Of a DNA stretch of 64,000 nucleotides, positions 1-8,796 are shown piece after piece. Each line of letters begins with the position of its first letter. Within the stretch, counting starts at the first letter, position 1. This DNA is from CAWBXL01 sp963837365 (GTDB lineage Bacteria > Acidobacteriota > Terriglobia > Terriglobales > Acidobacteriaceae). The position numbers were made by a program, and so were the translations under genes. A model generated the notes under the pieces. The model saw only the letters and a program-made list of their open reading frames with translations, was not told the DNA's origin and did no database searches. The stretch covers positions 744,001 to 808,000 of the forward strand of contig CAWIMW010000001.1 of assembly GCA_963837365.1 (NCBI GenBank), given 5' to 3'.

Positions 1-1
1 T

Positions 2-2359
2 GCACAAGACGGCTTGACTGCTGGTGGGCCGTTTTTCCAACCGGGTGGAACTACGCCGTGTGCACCAACCGTCGGCAATAACACATGTCTAATTCCAGCC
101 AATTTGATTGATCAAAACGTAGTTCGGATGCTGAATGCTGGAACATTTCCGAAACCGAACTCTGGTACTCAATTCCTCCTTGCCGTGCCTCAACCGACCA
201 ATCTTCGTGAAGAAGTGGCTCGTATTGATCACACTATCAATAGTAAGTATCAGTTGATGGGGCATTATCTGCACGATGCAGTTTCGCAAGGCATCTACCC
301 GCCGCTTTGGGGCAACAGTACTTATCCAACGGTGGGAACAGCCATGAAAAACCCATCATGGTCATCCACCATCAAGCTGACGCAAACGTTCTCGCCAACC
401 TTGCTCAATGAAACCACTTTCCTGTTCAGCGGCAACACCATCCATCTCGATCCAATCGTAGGCCCTGGCGAAACGACTTTCTCGCAGCCCAGTGGCTATG
501 ACGCTACAAGCTTGTTCCCGCTGGCCAATAACAGGCAAGCCCGGTTGCCTGGTGTCACCCTGAATGGTGCGCCAGCCAACAGCATTACGTGGAACCCAAG
601 TTACTATCCCTGGAAGAACTCGTATTTTGGCTATGAACCCCGCGATGACATGTCGTGGACGCATGGCCGCCACCAACTCAAATTCGGCTTTAGCTGGTTG
701 CATGCTGTAAAGAACCAGGAATTGCAGGCGAATACCAACGGAACGTTTACCTTCAGCAATAGCTCATTTTCCAAAGACTCGGTGGTTAATTTCCTGCTAG
801 GTGACGCCGATGCTTTCACGCAGCTGGATTTCCTTGCCGGCAAACACTGGGTCAACAATAACTACGCGTTTTATGGGAATGACAATTGGAGAGTTACCAA
901 TAAACTGACCCTCAACTTGGGAATGAGGTACGAGGTTCTGCCGCACGCATTCGAGCGGTATGACCAGTGGTCGAACTTCTTACCCGAAGCCTACGATCAT
1001 TCGCTGCCGAATCCCGTGCTTGCAAATGGAAGCATCGATCCTACCCAACTGTCGACTTTCAATGGCAAGCCTTTCTACCTCAACGGAATTAAGGCCGCCG
1101 GGGTTGATGGTTTTCCGCGTGGTAACGTCAAAAATTACTACCATACTGCCGAACCACGAGTCGGATTTGCTTACGCTCTGGGCAATGACAACAAAACCGT
1201 GTTGCGTGGAGGCGCTGGAATCTTCTATGAGCGCGTTCAAGGTAACGATGTCTACAATGCAGCCGTAACTCCGCCGTTTGCATTCCAGCCGACGGTGAAC
1301 AACGTTTACTTCTCTGATCCGACAATCAGCGCCCAAGATGGTTCATCGCCAGGGGCGCCCGTGTTCCCGGCGTCGATTCAAGCTGCGCTGGCATACAACT
1401 ACAAACCAGGTGGAACTGCGATGTTCAGCCTGGGTGTGCAGCGGCAGGTAACTCAATCCGTGATTGCACAGGTGCAGTACGTCGGCACCAGGGGTTGGAA
1501 CCAAAGTACGGATATTCCGATCAACACTTTGCCGGACGGCGACTTGCTGGATCGGCAGGGGGTTGCTTCGGGTGCCTTGAAGCCGAACGCTTACAGAATT
1601 TTCCCAGGCTTCGCAGGCATCACACAGGAGGCGGCTAACACTAACTTCAGCTACAACTCATTGCAGATGGGTATCCGTATAGAAAACCGTCACGGACTTA
1701 CCATGCAGGCGGCCTACACTTGGTCGCATGAGATCGACATTGTTAGCAACGACCTGAATGGTGTGGCAAATCCATTTGACCTGAGCTACAACAGGGGTTC
1801 AGGAGCATTGGATCGTCGTCACATCTTTAACGTCAACTACGTCTACAGCCTGCCGTTCTTCGCGCATAGCACGAACAAGGCAGCTCATGGTGTTCTGGGT
1901 GGCTGGCAGTTCTCCGGCGTTACGGTTTTCCAGGCTGGAGTGCCACTTCAGGTTACCTATTCTGGTAGTGATACTCTGGGCTTGGGAGGCGGTACAACCA
2001 ACCGTCCGGATGTGATCGGGCCAATCAAGTACCTCAAGAAACCTACCCAGTGGTTTGATCCCACTTCGTTCGCGGCTCCGAAAGCTCCTTGGGCTGGTGG
2101 AACTAACGACGGGTTCGGAAATGCCCGCAAGGACACGATCGTTGGACCCGGCCTGTTGAATTTCAACATGGCTTTGTTCAAGAGCATTAACTTGACTGAA
2201 CGGATGAAGTTCGAATTACGCTTCGAATCCTTCAATACCTTCAACCATGTTCAATTCCTCAACTTGGGCACAACGCAGAACGATCCTGGTCACTTCGGCA
2301 AGCCGACATCGACCTACGATCCTCGGACCTTGCAGTTGGGAGCAAAGTTCAGCTTCTAG
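2..2359 (+). CDS. TonB-dependent receptor, Oar-like (5' end outside window)
   Basis: The reading frame is already open at base 2, so the gene begins upstream; the TTG at base 14 is not a credible start. About 785 residues are visible. They contain many short alternating beta-strand segments typical of an outer-membrane barrel, including stretches such as LTLNLGMRYEV and VLRGGAGIFYER, and the protein ends in FSF, the terminal aromatic residue usual for BAM-inserted barrels. The order and length fit the large Oar-like TonB-dependent receptors of Acidobacteriota, which usually exceed 1000 residues and start with a signal peptide and a CarboxypepD_reg domain; those parts are not in view. The substrate cannot be told from sequence. 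A Rho-independent terminator follows. Confidence 0.9.
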   Translation, partial: AQDGLTAGGPFFQPGGTTPCAPTVGNNTCLIPANLIDQNVVRMLNAGTFPKPNSGTQFLLAVPQPTNLREEVARIDHTINSKYQLMGHYLHDAVSQGIYPPLWGNSTYPTVGTAMKNPSWSSTIKLTQTFSPTLLNETTFLFSGNTIHLDPIVGPGETTFSQPSGYDATSLFPLANNRQARLPGVTLNGAPANSITWNPSYYPWKNSYFGYEPRDDMSWTHGRHQLKFGFSWLHAVKNQELQANTNGTFTFSNSSFSKDSVVNFLLGDADAFTQLDFLAGKHWVNNNYAFYGNDNWRVTNKLTLNLGMRYEVLPHAFERYDQWSNFLPEAYDHSLPNPVLANGSIDPTQLSTFNGKPFYLNGIKAAGVDGFPRGNVKNYYHTAEPRVGFAYALGNDNKTVLRGGAGIFYERVQGNDVYNAAVTPPFAFQPTVNNVYFSDPTISAQDGSSPGAPVFPASIQAALAYNYKPGGTAMFSLGVQRQVTQSVIAQVQYVGTRGWNQSTDIPINTLPDGDLLDRQGVASGALKPNAYRIFPGFAGITQEAANTNFSYNSLQMGIRIENRHGLTMQAAYTWSHEIDIVSNDLNGVANPFDLSYNRGSGALDRRHIFNVNYVYSLPFFAHSTNKAAHGVLGGWQFSGVTVFQAGVPLQVTYSGSDTLGLGGGTTNRPDVIGPIKYLKKPTQWFDPTSFAAPKAPWAGGTNDGFGNARKDTIVGPGLLNFNMALFKSINLTERMKFELRFESFNTFNHVQFLNLGTTQNDPGHFGKPTSTYDPRTLQLGAKFSF

Positions 2360-2386
2360 AAAAGTTAACTCCGGAACGAGTTAAGG

Positions 2387-2413
2387 GCGCGGCAAAATAT
2401 CGCCGCGCTTTTT
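2387..2413 (+). terminator. Rho-independent terminator of the TonB receptor gene
   Basis: A 7-bp perfect GC stem (GCGCGGC paired with GCCGCGC) with an 8-nt AT-rich loop is followed by five T residues. It lies 28 bp after the receptor stop codon and before the next start. Confidence 0.8.
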
Positions 2414-2482
2414 CTATTTGTGCATGAACCATGGTGTTGCGCGCGACCTGCCGGGCGGGCGAGAATGCGAGTGGAGAAGCGC

Positions 2483-3676
2483 ATGAGAGGGCTGGTATCG
2501 GTCGCCTGTATTTTGGCGGTGCTGTTTGGAACGTCGCTCAATGGTCACGGCCAGACTGGGCGTGAACTGCAACAGGAAGCTGTCGCGCTCGAGAAAGCCG
2601 GGAACATTGCCGGGGCCTCAGCGGCATGGCATTCGTTTTTAAAAGTGCAGCCCGCCAACGCGGAAGCCTATGCGCATCTCGGTTTTCTTGAAGCGCAACA
2701 GGAGCATTACCAGGAATCCATTCCTCTTTATAGGAAAGCGTTAGCCCTGAGTCCCGGCATGCCGGGTTTGAAGATGAATCTCGGCCTTGCACTATTCAAG
2801 GCAGGTGATCTAAAGGAGGCGGTCCGAGTTTTCCGGCCGCTATTGAACAGCCATCTGCCAGCCTCGCCGGAAGCATTGCGCCTGAAGACGCTGCTCGGCT
2901 TGGCCTACTACGGGCAGCAGCAATACGCGCCTGCGGTTCCGTTTCTAAAGACCGCTACCGCCAGTGACCCGCAGAACCTTCCCCTCCGCCTCATTTTGGC
3001 CCACAGCTGTCTTGGCGCAAAGCAATATCAATGTGTCTTGGATGTGTACCGCGAAATCCTGGCTTTGAATGCTGAGTCAGCGGAAGCTGACATGCTCGCG
3101 GGAGAGGCCCTGGATGAGATGAACGACCACGAGGGAGCGATCCAACAATTTCGCGCCGCGGTCAAAGCGAATCCCATGGAACCCAATGTTCACTTCGGCC
3201 TGGGATACATGCTGTGGACACAACATCAATACCAAGAAGCCGCCCAGGAGTTCCAGGCCGAACTAACGAATGTGCCAGATCATGTCCAGGCCCTCGCCTA
3301 TTTAGGCGATACCCATATAAAGATGAATCATCCAGAAGTCGCACTTCCACTGCTTCACAAGGCGATCCAGCTCGACCCAAGAATGGAGCTTCCCCATCTT
3401 GATCTTGGCATTCTGTATGCAAATGAGGGCAGCCAGGAGAGTGCGTTGCAAGAATTGAGAATTGCTGCCAGATTGAGTCCGAACGATGTCAATGTCCACT
3501 GGCGACTTGCGAGACTCTACCAGTCCATGGGCAAAAAGGACGAAGCGAAAGCGGAATTCGAAAAGACAAAAACTCTAACCAAAGCTGCTGATGAGTCGGT
3601 CTTTAACAAGCTTAAAAATTCTGGAACGAATACTAAAGCGGCTCAACCACATGCCGACAGCCAACCAGCCAGGTAG
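2483..3676 (+). CDS. Exported TPR-repeat protein
   Basis: A protein of 397 residues with this start. An N-terminal signal peptide (MRGLVSVACILAVLFGTSL, cleavage near GHG-Q) is followed by about ten tetratricopeptide repeats covering nearly the whole mature protein; recurrent cores are PANAEAYAHLGFLEA, PNVHFGLGYML and MELPHLDLGILYA. The C-terminal 40 residues are Lys/Gln-rich and probably disordered. The ATG at 2483 is preceded by GGAG at a good distance; in-frame ATGs at 2420 and 2465 would put a non-signal extension in front. TPR proteins are scaffolds, here probably periplasmic or surface-attached. It follows the TonB receptor after a terminator, so co-transcription is not implied. The partner is unknown. 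Confidence 0.8.
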   Translation: MRGLVSVACILAVLFGTSLNGHGQTGRELQQEAVALEKAGNIAGASAAWHSFLKVQPANAEAYAHLGFLEAQQEHYQESIPLYRKALALSPGMPGLKMNLGLALFKAGDLKEAVRVFRPLLNSHLPASPEALRLKTLLGLAYYGQQQYAPAVPFLKTATASDPQNLPLRLILAHSCLGAKQYQCVLDVYREILALNAESAEADMLAGEALDEMNDHEGAIQQFRAAVKANPMEPNVHFGLGYMLWTQHQYQEAAQEFQAELTNVPDHVQALAYLGDTHIKMNHPEVALPLLHKAIQLDPRMELPHLDLGILYANEGSQESALQELRIAARLSPNDVNVHWRLARLYQSMGKKDEAKAEFEKTKTLTKAADESVFNKLKNSGTNTKAAQPHADSQPAR

Positions 3677-3810
3677 CCCTTGGAACCGGGCCACATCTAA
3701 AAGGGAACCAGGCTCGTAATTCCTGGAAACTCATTCCTCAGTCCGCAGCGTTAGCTGCGTCCCGCCGTCGAGATGAACGTTTGTGCGGCATTTCAGACGT
3801 GTTGGCCGTT

Positions 3811-3860
3811 TTGTCAGTGGACAAACGAAATAAAACGTTATAAAGTGAAACAGAAATCAC
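3811..3860 (+). promoter_or_regulatory. Possible promoter/operator of the DeoR-SIS operon
   Basis: Upstream of the regulator lie a small inverted repeat (TTGTC-4-GACAA, 3811-3824), a TATAAA box at 3839-3844 and three spaced GAAA-type motifs. DeoR/AgaR regulators bind tandem short motifs next to their own promoter, so autoregulation is plausible. No -35 box at ideal spacing is seen; the call is tentative. Confidence 0.3.
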
Positions 3861-3902
3861 AACCCCCGGAACAGGCCCAGACTCCACGATGAGCGGAACC
3901 TT

Positions 3903-4664
3903 GTGCTGAACGAAGAACGCAGACGCGCGATTATCGAGCTGGTTAACCGCGAGGGACGGGTCCTGGTAGCCGAGCTTTCGAAACAATTCGAGACCTCGCA
4001 AGTCACCATTCGCAAAGACCTGGAATTGCTGCATGAGCAAGGGCTATTGCACCGCAGTCATGGCGGGGCCCTGCCGGCGCGGGAAGGCGCGCTCCAGGAC
4101 CCAACTCTGCGCGAGAAAGAACAACTTCACCGCCGGGAGAAGCTGCATATCGCCTCAGCTGCTGCGCGTTTTGTCAAAGAGGGTCAGGTCGTCATTCTCG
4201 ATTCCGGCACGACGACTACCGCGATTGCGCGGGCATTACGCAGTTTTCGCAATCTAACCATCATCACCAACGCGGTAAATATCGCGGCTGAACTTTCGAA
4301 TACGACTTTGGATGTGATTCTTACCGGAGGCACGTTGCGCAAGAATTCCTTTTCGCTGGTCGGGCCGATCGCGGAAGAAACTCTGCGCCATCTGAATGCT
4401 GATTTGTTGTTCCTGGGGGTGGATGGTTTTGATGTGCAGTACGGGCTGAGTACGCCCAATTTATTGGAATCGAAAGTGAATCGCGTGATGCTGGAAGTCT
4501 CCCGGCAGAGGATTGCGGTATGCGACTTCAGCAAGTTTGGCCGGCGCAGCCTTTCCTTGATCGGCCCTACGTCCTCGCTGCATGGCGTTATCACCGACCA
4601 TGCGATTCCGAAGTCTGATCTGACCGCACTCAAGAAATCTGGTATCGAGGTCACGCTTGTCTAA
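3903..4664 (+). CDS. DeoR/AgaR-family sugar operon repressor
   Basis: A 253-residue protein of the usual DeoR length. Residues 1-60 form the family winged helix-turn-helix (RRRAIIELVNREGRV, followed by TSQVTIRKDLELL and RSHGGA). Residues 75-235 form the DeoRC sensor domain, with the sugar-phosphate binding marks LDSGTTTTAIAR, TGGTLRK and FLGVDG. The start is GTG with GGA upstream. The gene overlaps the following SIS gene by 8 bp, so the two are translationally coupled. By analogy with AgaR/NagR-type systems it probably represses the downstream amino-sugar genes and is released by a phosphosugar; the ligand itself is inferred. Confidence 0.9.
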   Translation: MLNEERRRAIIELVNREGRVLVAELSKQFETSQVTIRKDLELLHEQGLLHRSHGGALPAREGALQDPTLREKEQLHRREKLHIASAAARFVKEGQVVILDSGTTTTAIARALRSFRNLTIITNAVNIAAELSNTTLDVILTGGTLRKNSFSLVGPIAEETLRHLNADLLFLGVDGFDVQYGLSTPNLLESKVNRVMLEVSRQRIAVCDFSKFGRRSLSLIGPTSSLHGVITDHAIPKSDLTALKKSGIEVTLV

Positions 4665-5775
4665 CTCAGGAAACAATGCGCACGCTCCAGGCTCTTACAG
4701 CTTGGATGAAATTTTTTCCCAGCCGCTGTGTTGGACCGCGAGTCTCGAAGATCTGCGCCAGAAGAAAACCCTGGAGTTCGTCGCCAAGCGTTTTGCGCGT
4801 GCCGCCGAGTGGTTGTTTATCGGATGTGGGTCCAGTTATTACGTGGCTCTGTCCGCGGCCGCGACCATGGGCCGCCTGACCGGCCTTCGTTCCCGCGCAC
4901 TGCCGGCGTCTGAGGTATTGCTCTATCCGGATGTTGTTCCCGCAGGTGCAGGAAATTGCGTGCCGGTGCTCATTTCCCGCTCTGGCCAAACCTCTGAGGT
5001 AGTGGCAGTCGCTGAAGCGCTGAAGGCCCGCGGAATTCCCTCGCTTGCCATCACCTGCGCAAGTGGCCAGCCGCTCGCAGCGTTCGCCAGCGAGACCATT
5101 CTGCTTTCGCGCGCCGATGAAAAAAGCACCGTAATGACGCGCTCGTTCAGTTCCATGCTTTTGACCCTGCAAGCACTGGCGGCTGTCATGGCGGGCGATT
5201 CCGCGTTTGTGGATTCTTTGGCTGCAATGTCGCGGGCCGTCGCACCGTTGCTGCCAACGTTGCAAGAAACGCTACGCGCATTTGTTTCAGCCCACGATTT
5301 TGACGACTACGTCTACCTCGGCCAGGGCCCATTCTATGGATTGGCCTGTGAAGGTGCGCTGAAGGTGACTGAGATGTCGGTGTCGTATGCGCAGTCCTTC
5401 CACACCCTGGAATTTCGTCACGGACCCAAGTCGATCGTGGGGCCGGAGACGCTGTTGGTCTTCTTACTTTCCGAAAGCGGATATGAGGCTGAGTGCGAAG
5501 CGCTGAAAGAAATGAAGTCGCTGGGAGCGACGACGCTGACCGTCACCAATCGGGCGAATGGCACAGTGCGCGCGGCCTCTGACCAGGTGGTTGAGTTGCA
5601 ACTGGAGGTTCCCGAGTTCGCCCGTTTAGCCCCGTACCTTTTCGTTCCTCAGCTTGTGGGACTTCATACGGGCCTCAAGAAAGGTCTCGACCCCGACTCG
5701 CCACGGAACCTTAGCCGTGTAGTCTTGCTCGGCGACGAAAAATCCGGCACCAAACCCGAGCATGCCTCGATTTGA
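4657..5775 (+). CDS. SIS-domain aminosugar-phosphate isomerase/deaminase (AgaS/GlmS-like)
   Basis: A 372-residue protein with two SIS domains. The first (about residues 45-190) carries FIGCGSSYYVAL and the phosphosugar-binding SRSGQTSEV. The second (about 205-350) has YLGQGPFYGLACEGALK and EFRHGPKS, as in the isomerase half of GlmS and in AgaS/FrlB. There is no N-terminal glutaminase domain, so it is not GlmS. The predicted role is isomerisation or deamination of an aminosugar phosphate in the cytosol. The TTG start lies inside the end of the DeoR gene. A further start codon (ATG 5762) overlaps its stop, marking where a third operon gene used to begin. Confidence 0.85.
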   Translation: MSNSGNNAHAPGSYSLDEIFSQPLCWTASLEDLRQKKTLEFVAKRFARAAEWLFIGCGSSYYVALSAAATMGRLTGLRSRALPASEVLLYPDVVPAGAGNCVPVLISRSGQTSEVVAVAEALKARGIPSLAITCASGQPLAAFASETILLSRADEKSTVMTRSFSSMLLTLQALAAVMAGDSAFVDSLAAMSRAVAPLLPTLQETLRAFVSAHDFDDYVYLGQGPFYGLACEGALKVTEMSVSYAQSFHTLEFRHGPKSIVGPETLLVFLLSESGYEAECEALKEMKSLGATTLTVTNRANGTVRAASDQVVELQLEVPEFARLAPYLFVPQLVGLHTGLKKGLDPDSPRNLSRVVLLGDEKSGTKPEHASI

Positions 5776-5851
5776 CGTCACCATTGCGACGATCGTCAAT
5801 GGGACGGACTGTTCGCTTCACTCAGGCTTGTACGCGCCGTCTTTTCGTTGA
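5762..5851 (+). pseudogene. Stump of a PfkB-type sugar kinase gene
   Basis: An ATG overlaps the SIS stop codon by 14 bp, the normal arrangement for a coupled third gene. The first nine codons (MPRFDVTIA) match the usual beginning of PfkB-family kinases, which continue with GELNLDL-like residues; here the match stops and a TGA follows after 29 codons. The lytic-transglycosylase gene on the other strand ends at 5796, inside this short frame. I read this as the 5' stump of a kinase gene lost by a deletion or rearrangement. The kinase assignment rests on a nine-residue match and is inference. Confidence 0.45.
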
Positions 5852-6995
5852 CTGCCGACACTCGCTCCAGGATGTTCCTGGCATAGTCAGCTACAAGCTG
5901 GACGCCGGCGGCATATTGCAGGTTCGGATTTCTTGGCCCGCCATTGTAGGCGCCGACAGCTTTGGTTACATCGCCATTGAAGCGGTCTAACAAGTCTCGC
6001 AGCAGAAGGCCGGCATAAGTCGTAAGAACATGTGAATCGGTCAAATCCAATTCCAACTTTGCCGGCGGAACTAATCGTTCGGGGAGCGTGGAATAGTCCC
6101 GCTTGTCCTTAAGGTAGAGATTGTGAGCGTAACGGAGTGTTTCCCGCGTGATCTGCCACACGCCCACTGAATAATCGCTTACCAGCACGCGGTGGCGCCT
6201 GCGCTTGAGGATGATGTCGTCTTTGGCCGGCCTGCGTTTCCACACAGAATGGCTGGTGTCGCCACGAATGCTCAGGTAGTTGTTCTCCATGGCTCCAATA
6301 CCAAGAAAAGCGTCGAGGGGTAAATCGTAGAACTTGGCGACAGCAATGATATCTGCGGCAAGTTCATTGGCTTGCTCGGAGCTGAGCGCCGTAGCATCGG
6401 CCCCATTTCCACGCACGCGCGGATCGGTCCGTGACTTGAACGCCAGGAAGCGTGCGGTACTGTGGAGGAGCTGTTGCGCCGTCAGGTTCTCCAATTTTTG
6501 CGTAACCGGTCTTTTATACGCGACAACGAAAAGTTCGGTTTGTTTACGGCTGTATTCAACCGGAGCAGGTGCGGAAAACATCAGGCTGAATTGTTGGATG
6601 TACCCGCGTGCCTCGAGGTCCGCCAGAAACGGAATCGCGGTCAAGGCATCGTTAGATAGCACCATGCGGATTTCGTATAGCGGGAGTTGTTCCTTTTCTG
6701 TTACCACCAACAACACCTGCGAAGGCTGTACTCCGTTGCGGCTTCGAAGGTAATCGAACCAAAGATATGCGGTGAGTTCGTCGGCGAACTGGCCAACCTG
6801 GGCCAGCAATACCTGGGTGGGGAATGGGGCCACCATCCGTCCACCTTCAAACCGCACCGGCGGCGGGGACAGATAGGTAAGAGCTATGTGACGTGGCCAG
6901 GTTTTAAAGCCAACCCAGCTTGAAAATCCAGCGCAACCGAGAGCAAATACAATGATGAGTGACCGGATGAACCATCTCACTCCTGCTGACTTCAC
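5796..6995 (-). CDS. Membrane-anchored lytic transglycosylase-like (lysozyme-fold) protein
   Basis: A 399-residue protein. A signal anchor (about residues 11-30, RSLIIVFALGCAGFSSWVG) precedes a region of unknown fold (40-215) and a C-terminal lysozyme-like domain (about 215-385). This domain has a candidate catalytic Glu in GIGAMENNY, then GVWQITRETLRYA and GAYNGGPRNP, matching the ordered Glu / GxxQ / AYNxG motifs of SLT-type lytic transglycosylases. It probably cleaves peptidoglycan from the periplasmic side. The GTG start has AGGAG eight bases upstream. It is divergent from the DUF389 gene and convergent with the sugar operon, whose third gene it appears to have cut short. Confidence 0.75.
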   Translation of the reverse strand: MKSAGVRWFIRSLIIVFALGCAGFSSWVGFKTWPRHIALTYLSPPPVRFEGGRMVAPFPTQVLLAQVGQFADELTAYLWFDYLRSRNGVQPSQVLLVVTEKEQLPLYEIRMVLSNDALTAIPFLADLEARGYIQQFSLMFSAPAPVEYSRKQTELFVVAYKRPVTQKLENLTAQQLLHSTARFLAFKSRTDPRVRGNGADATALSSEQANELAADIIAVAKFYDLPLDAFLGIGAMENNYLSIRGDTSHSVWKRRPAKDDIILKRRRHRVLVSDYSVGVWQITRETLRYAHNLYLKDKRDYSTLPERLVPPAKLELDLTDSHVLTTYAGLLLRDLLDRFNGDVTKAVGAYNGGPRNPNLQYAAGVQLVADYARNILERVSAVNEKTARTSLSEANSPSH

Positions 6996-7095
6996 CTATT
7001 CCGCTCCTGTCGCTACACTTTAGAATACTAGCCCGAAGGCCAGGCGTGCCCGTAGGGGCAAATGGATTGTTTCCAGCGATTGATGCGTCACTCAA

Positions 7096-8796
7096 ATGAC
7101 TTCAGCAACTGCGATCTCCGCTCTACTGCTAAAAAGACTGCGAACCGGTCTCGCCTCGATACGGCCGTTGTTCCGTCCACGTAAGGAGATTTATCAGGAT
7201 GCATTTGAAGGGCGTCAGTTTAACTTCCTGTACTTCTCAATGCTGGTCTTCGCCTGTCTGATCGCGCTGCTGGGACTTCTCCTGAATAGCCCGGCCGTGA
7301 TCATTGGCGCGATGTTGATCTCACCGCTGATGGGTCCAATCCTTTCCTGTGGACTGGCTTTGACCCTGGCAGATTGGGACCTTGGACTAAAGGCAGGCAG
7401 GAACACGCTTTACAGTGTAGGCGAAACCATTCTGATTGCCGTGCTGGCCACCTCGCTATCACCTTTGAAAGATGCAACTCCCGAAATACTTGCCCGCACA
7501 ACTCCGAATCTGATGGATTTGTTGATTGCCTTTTTCTCTGGGCTGGCCGGGACGCTTGCACTGTCCTCCCGCAAAGGCGGGCTGAGCATTTTGCCGGGTG
7601 TGGCCATTGCCACCGCGGTCATGCCACCGCTGGCGACGGTTGGATACGGCATCAGCACGCGCCAGTGGGCTGTGGCGGGCGGCGCGTTCATGCTGTTTTT
7701 CACCAACTTCACTGCGATTGTGATCAGCGCCGACCTGGTATTTTTGCTGATTGGGTTCCGTCCCAAGCAGGTACAGGTGGGGCATGAGCATTCCGTGCTG
7801 GTGAAGTGGAGGATCACAATTGCCAGCGTGGTGCTCCTGACGCTTTCAATCCCTTTGCTGCGTACCCTTCTGAGAGCGGCGCAACAAGCCCAAATCCGCC
7901 GCGAGATTTCTGTGGTTCTCCACCAACAGTTTGACCGTCCGGGACAGAGCCGTCTGACCAGCACAGAGATCAAAGCAGCCCAGCAACCTTTACTAATTGA
8001 TACCGTCGTTCAGACTGAGGACTTCATCGAGGCGCATGAAATTAATGCAATTGAGTCGGCTATCGCAAGCAGGCTAAAGACGCCGGTGCGCTTGATTGTC
8101 GAGCAAGTGCAACTTGCCCACCAAGTGCCCGCCCCATCGCCCACGCCAGTTACTGGCGGAGACGACTTTGTTGCCGGAGGAGTTGTCCGGCCCGGAGGTG
8201 GGCCGGAATTTGCCCAGTCGCTGACCGAAACCCTGTCGCGAATGCAAGACAAAGCCCAGTCGATCCTGGAACCGCTCCTGCTTCCCACCGGAGTCACCAA
8301 GCTAAAGGTCAATGGGCTGGGGGTGGAACCGGGAGGGAAAGTCCGCGTCGATCTCTCCGCGCATGAGAGCGAAATTACAGACGATCAGGCATGGGCGGTT
8401 GCCTGTGTTGCGGTCGGAAAGGAGCTCAAAGCCAGTGTCCGGATTGTCGGCATGATTGAGTTAGACAGCATTCCCGGCCACGATCTGCATTTTGCCCGCA
8501 ATTCTTCTCAACTCACAACCGCCGAACTGAGAAAGGCTACTCGCCTTCTTGCGCCCTGGAAAGACAAGGGGGTTCGGGTATCGTTAATTGTGCCTCAATC
8601 GTCGGCGTCGGACCTCAACCAGCGGCGAATCTCGTTTCTGCGGCGAAGGTTTGAGGTGGCCCATGTGGCTCAAGCCTCTCCGGAGGCTGCGCTTGATAAA
8701 AACGTGGTCCAGATGCGGATTGTGCAGGTGGTCAATACTGACCGCGAGGCGGGGAGTGCGGAAATTTCATTCAAGCCGGCCGGGTCGCAGCCTTAG
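7096..8796 (+). CDS. DUF389 membrane protein with OmpA-like C-terminus
   Basis: A 566-residue protein. Residues 40-260 hold the DUF389 membrane domain, with five to six hydrophobic helices and the family signature SPAVIIGAMLISPLMGP. The second half is soluble. Its last 120 residues resemble an OmpA-like fold: LHFARNSSQLTTAEL recalls the start of OmpA domains and NQRRISFLRRRFE their RAxxV helix, although the central peptidoglycan-binding Asp motif is not clear. DUF389 proteins have no settled function. The neighbouring convergent antiporter overlaps its 3' end by 26 bp, so the pair may interfere transcriptionally. No strong ribosome-binding site is seen before the ATG. Confidence 0.8.
   Translation: MTSATAISALLLKRLRTGLASIRPLFRPRKEIYQDAFEGRQFNFLYFSMLVFACLIALLGLLLNSPAVIIGAMLISPLMGPILSCGLALTLADWDLGLKAGRNTLYSVGETILIAVLATSLSPLKDATPEILARTTPNLMDLLIAFFSGLAGTLALSSRKGGLSILPGVAIATAVMPPLATVGYGISTRQWAVAGGAFMLFFTNFTAIVISADLVFLLIGFRPKQVQVGHEHSVLVKWRITIASVVLLTLSIPLLRTLLRAAQQAQIRREISVVLHQQFDRPGQSRLTSTEIKAAQQPLLIDTVVQTEDFIEAHEINAIESAIASRLKTPVRLIVEQVQLAHQVPAPSPTPVTGGDDFVAGGVVRPGGGPEFAQSLTETLSRMQDKAQSILEPLLLPTGVTKLKVNGLGVEPGGKVRVDLSAHESEITDDQAWAVACVAVGKELKASVRIVGMIELDSIPGHDLHFARNSSQLTTAELRKATRLLAPWKDKGVRVSLIVPQSSASDLNQRRISFLRRRFEVAHVAQASPEAALDKNVVQMRIVQVVNTDREAGSAEISFKPAGSQP

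Noticed and set aside
3738..4040. Minus-strand 100-codon frame over the DeoR promoter and start
   Set aside because: It overlaps the helix-turn-helix coding region and has no supporting features.
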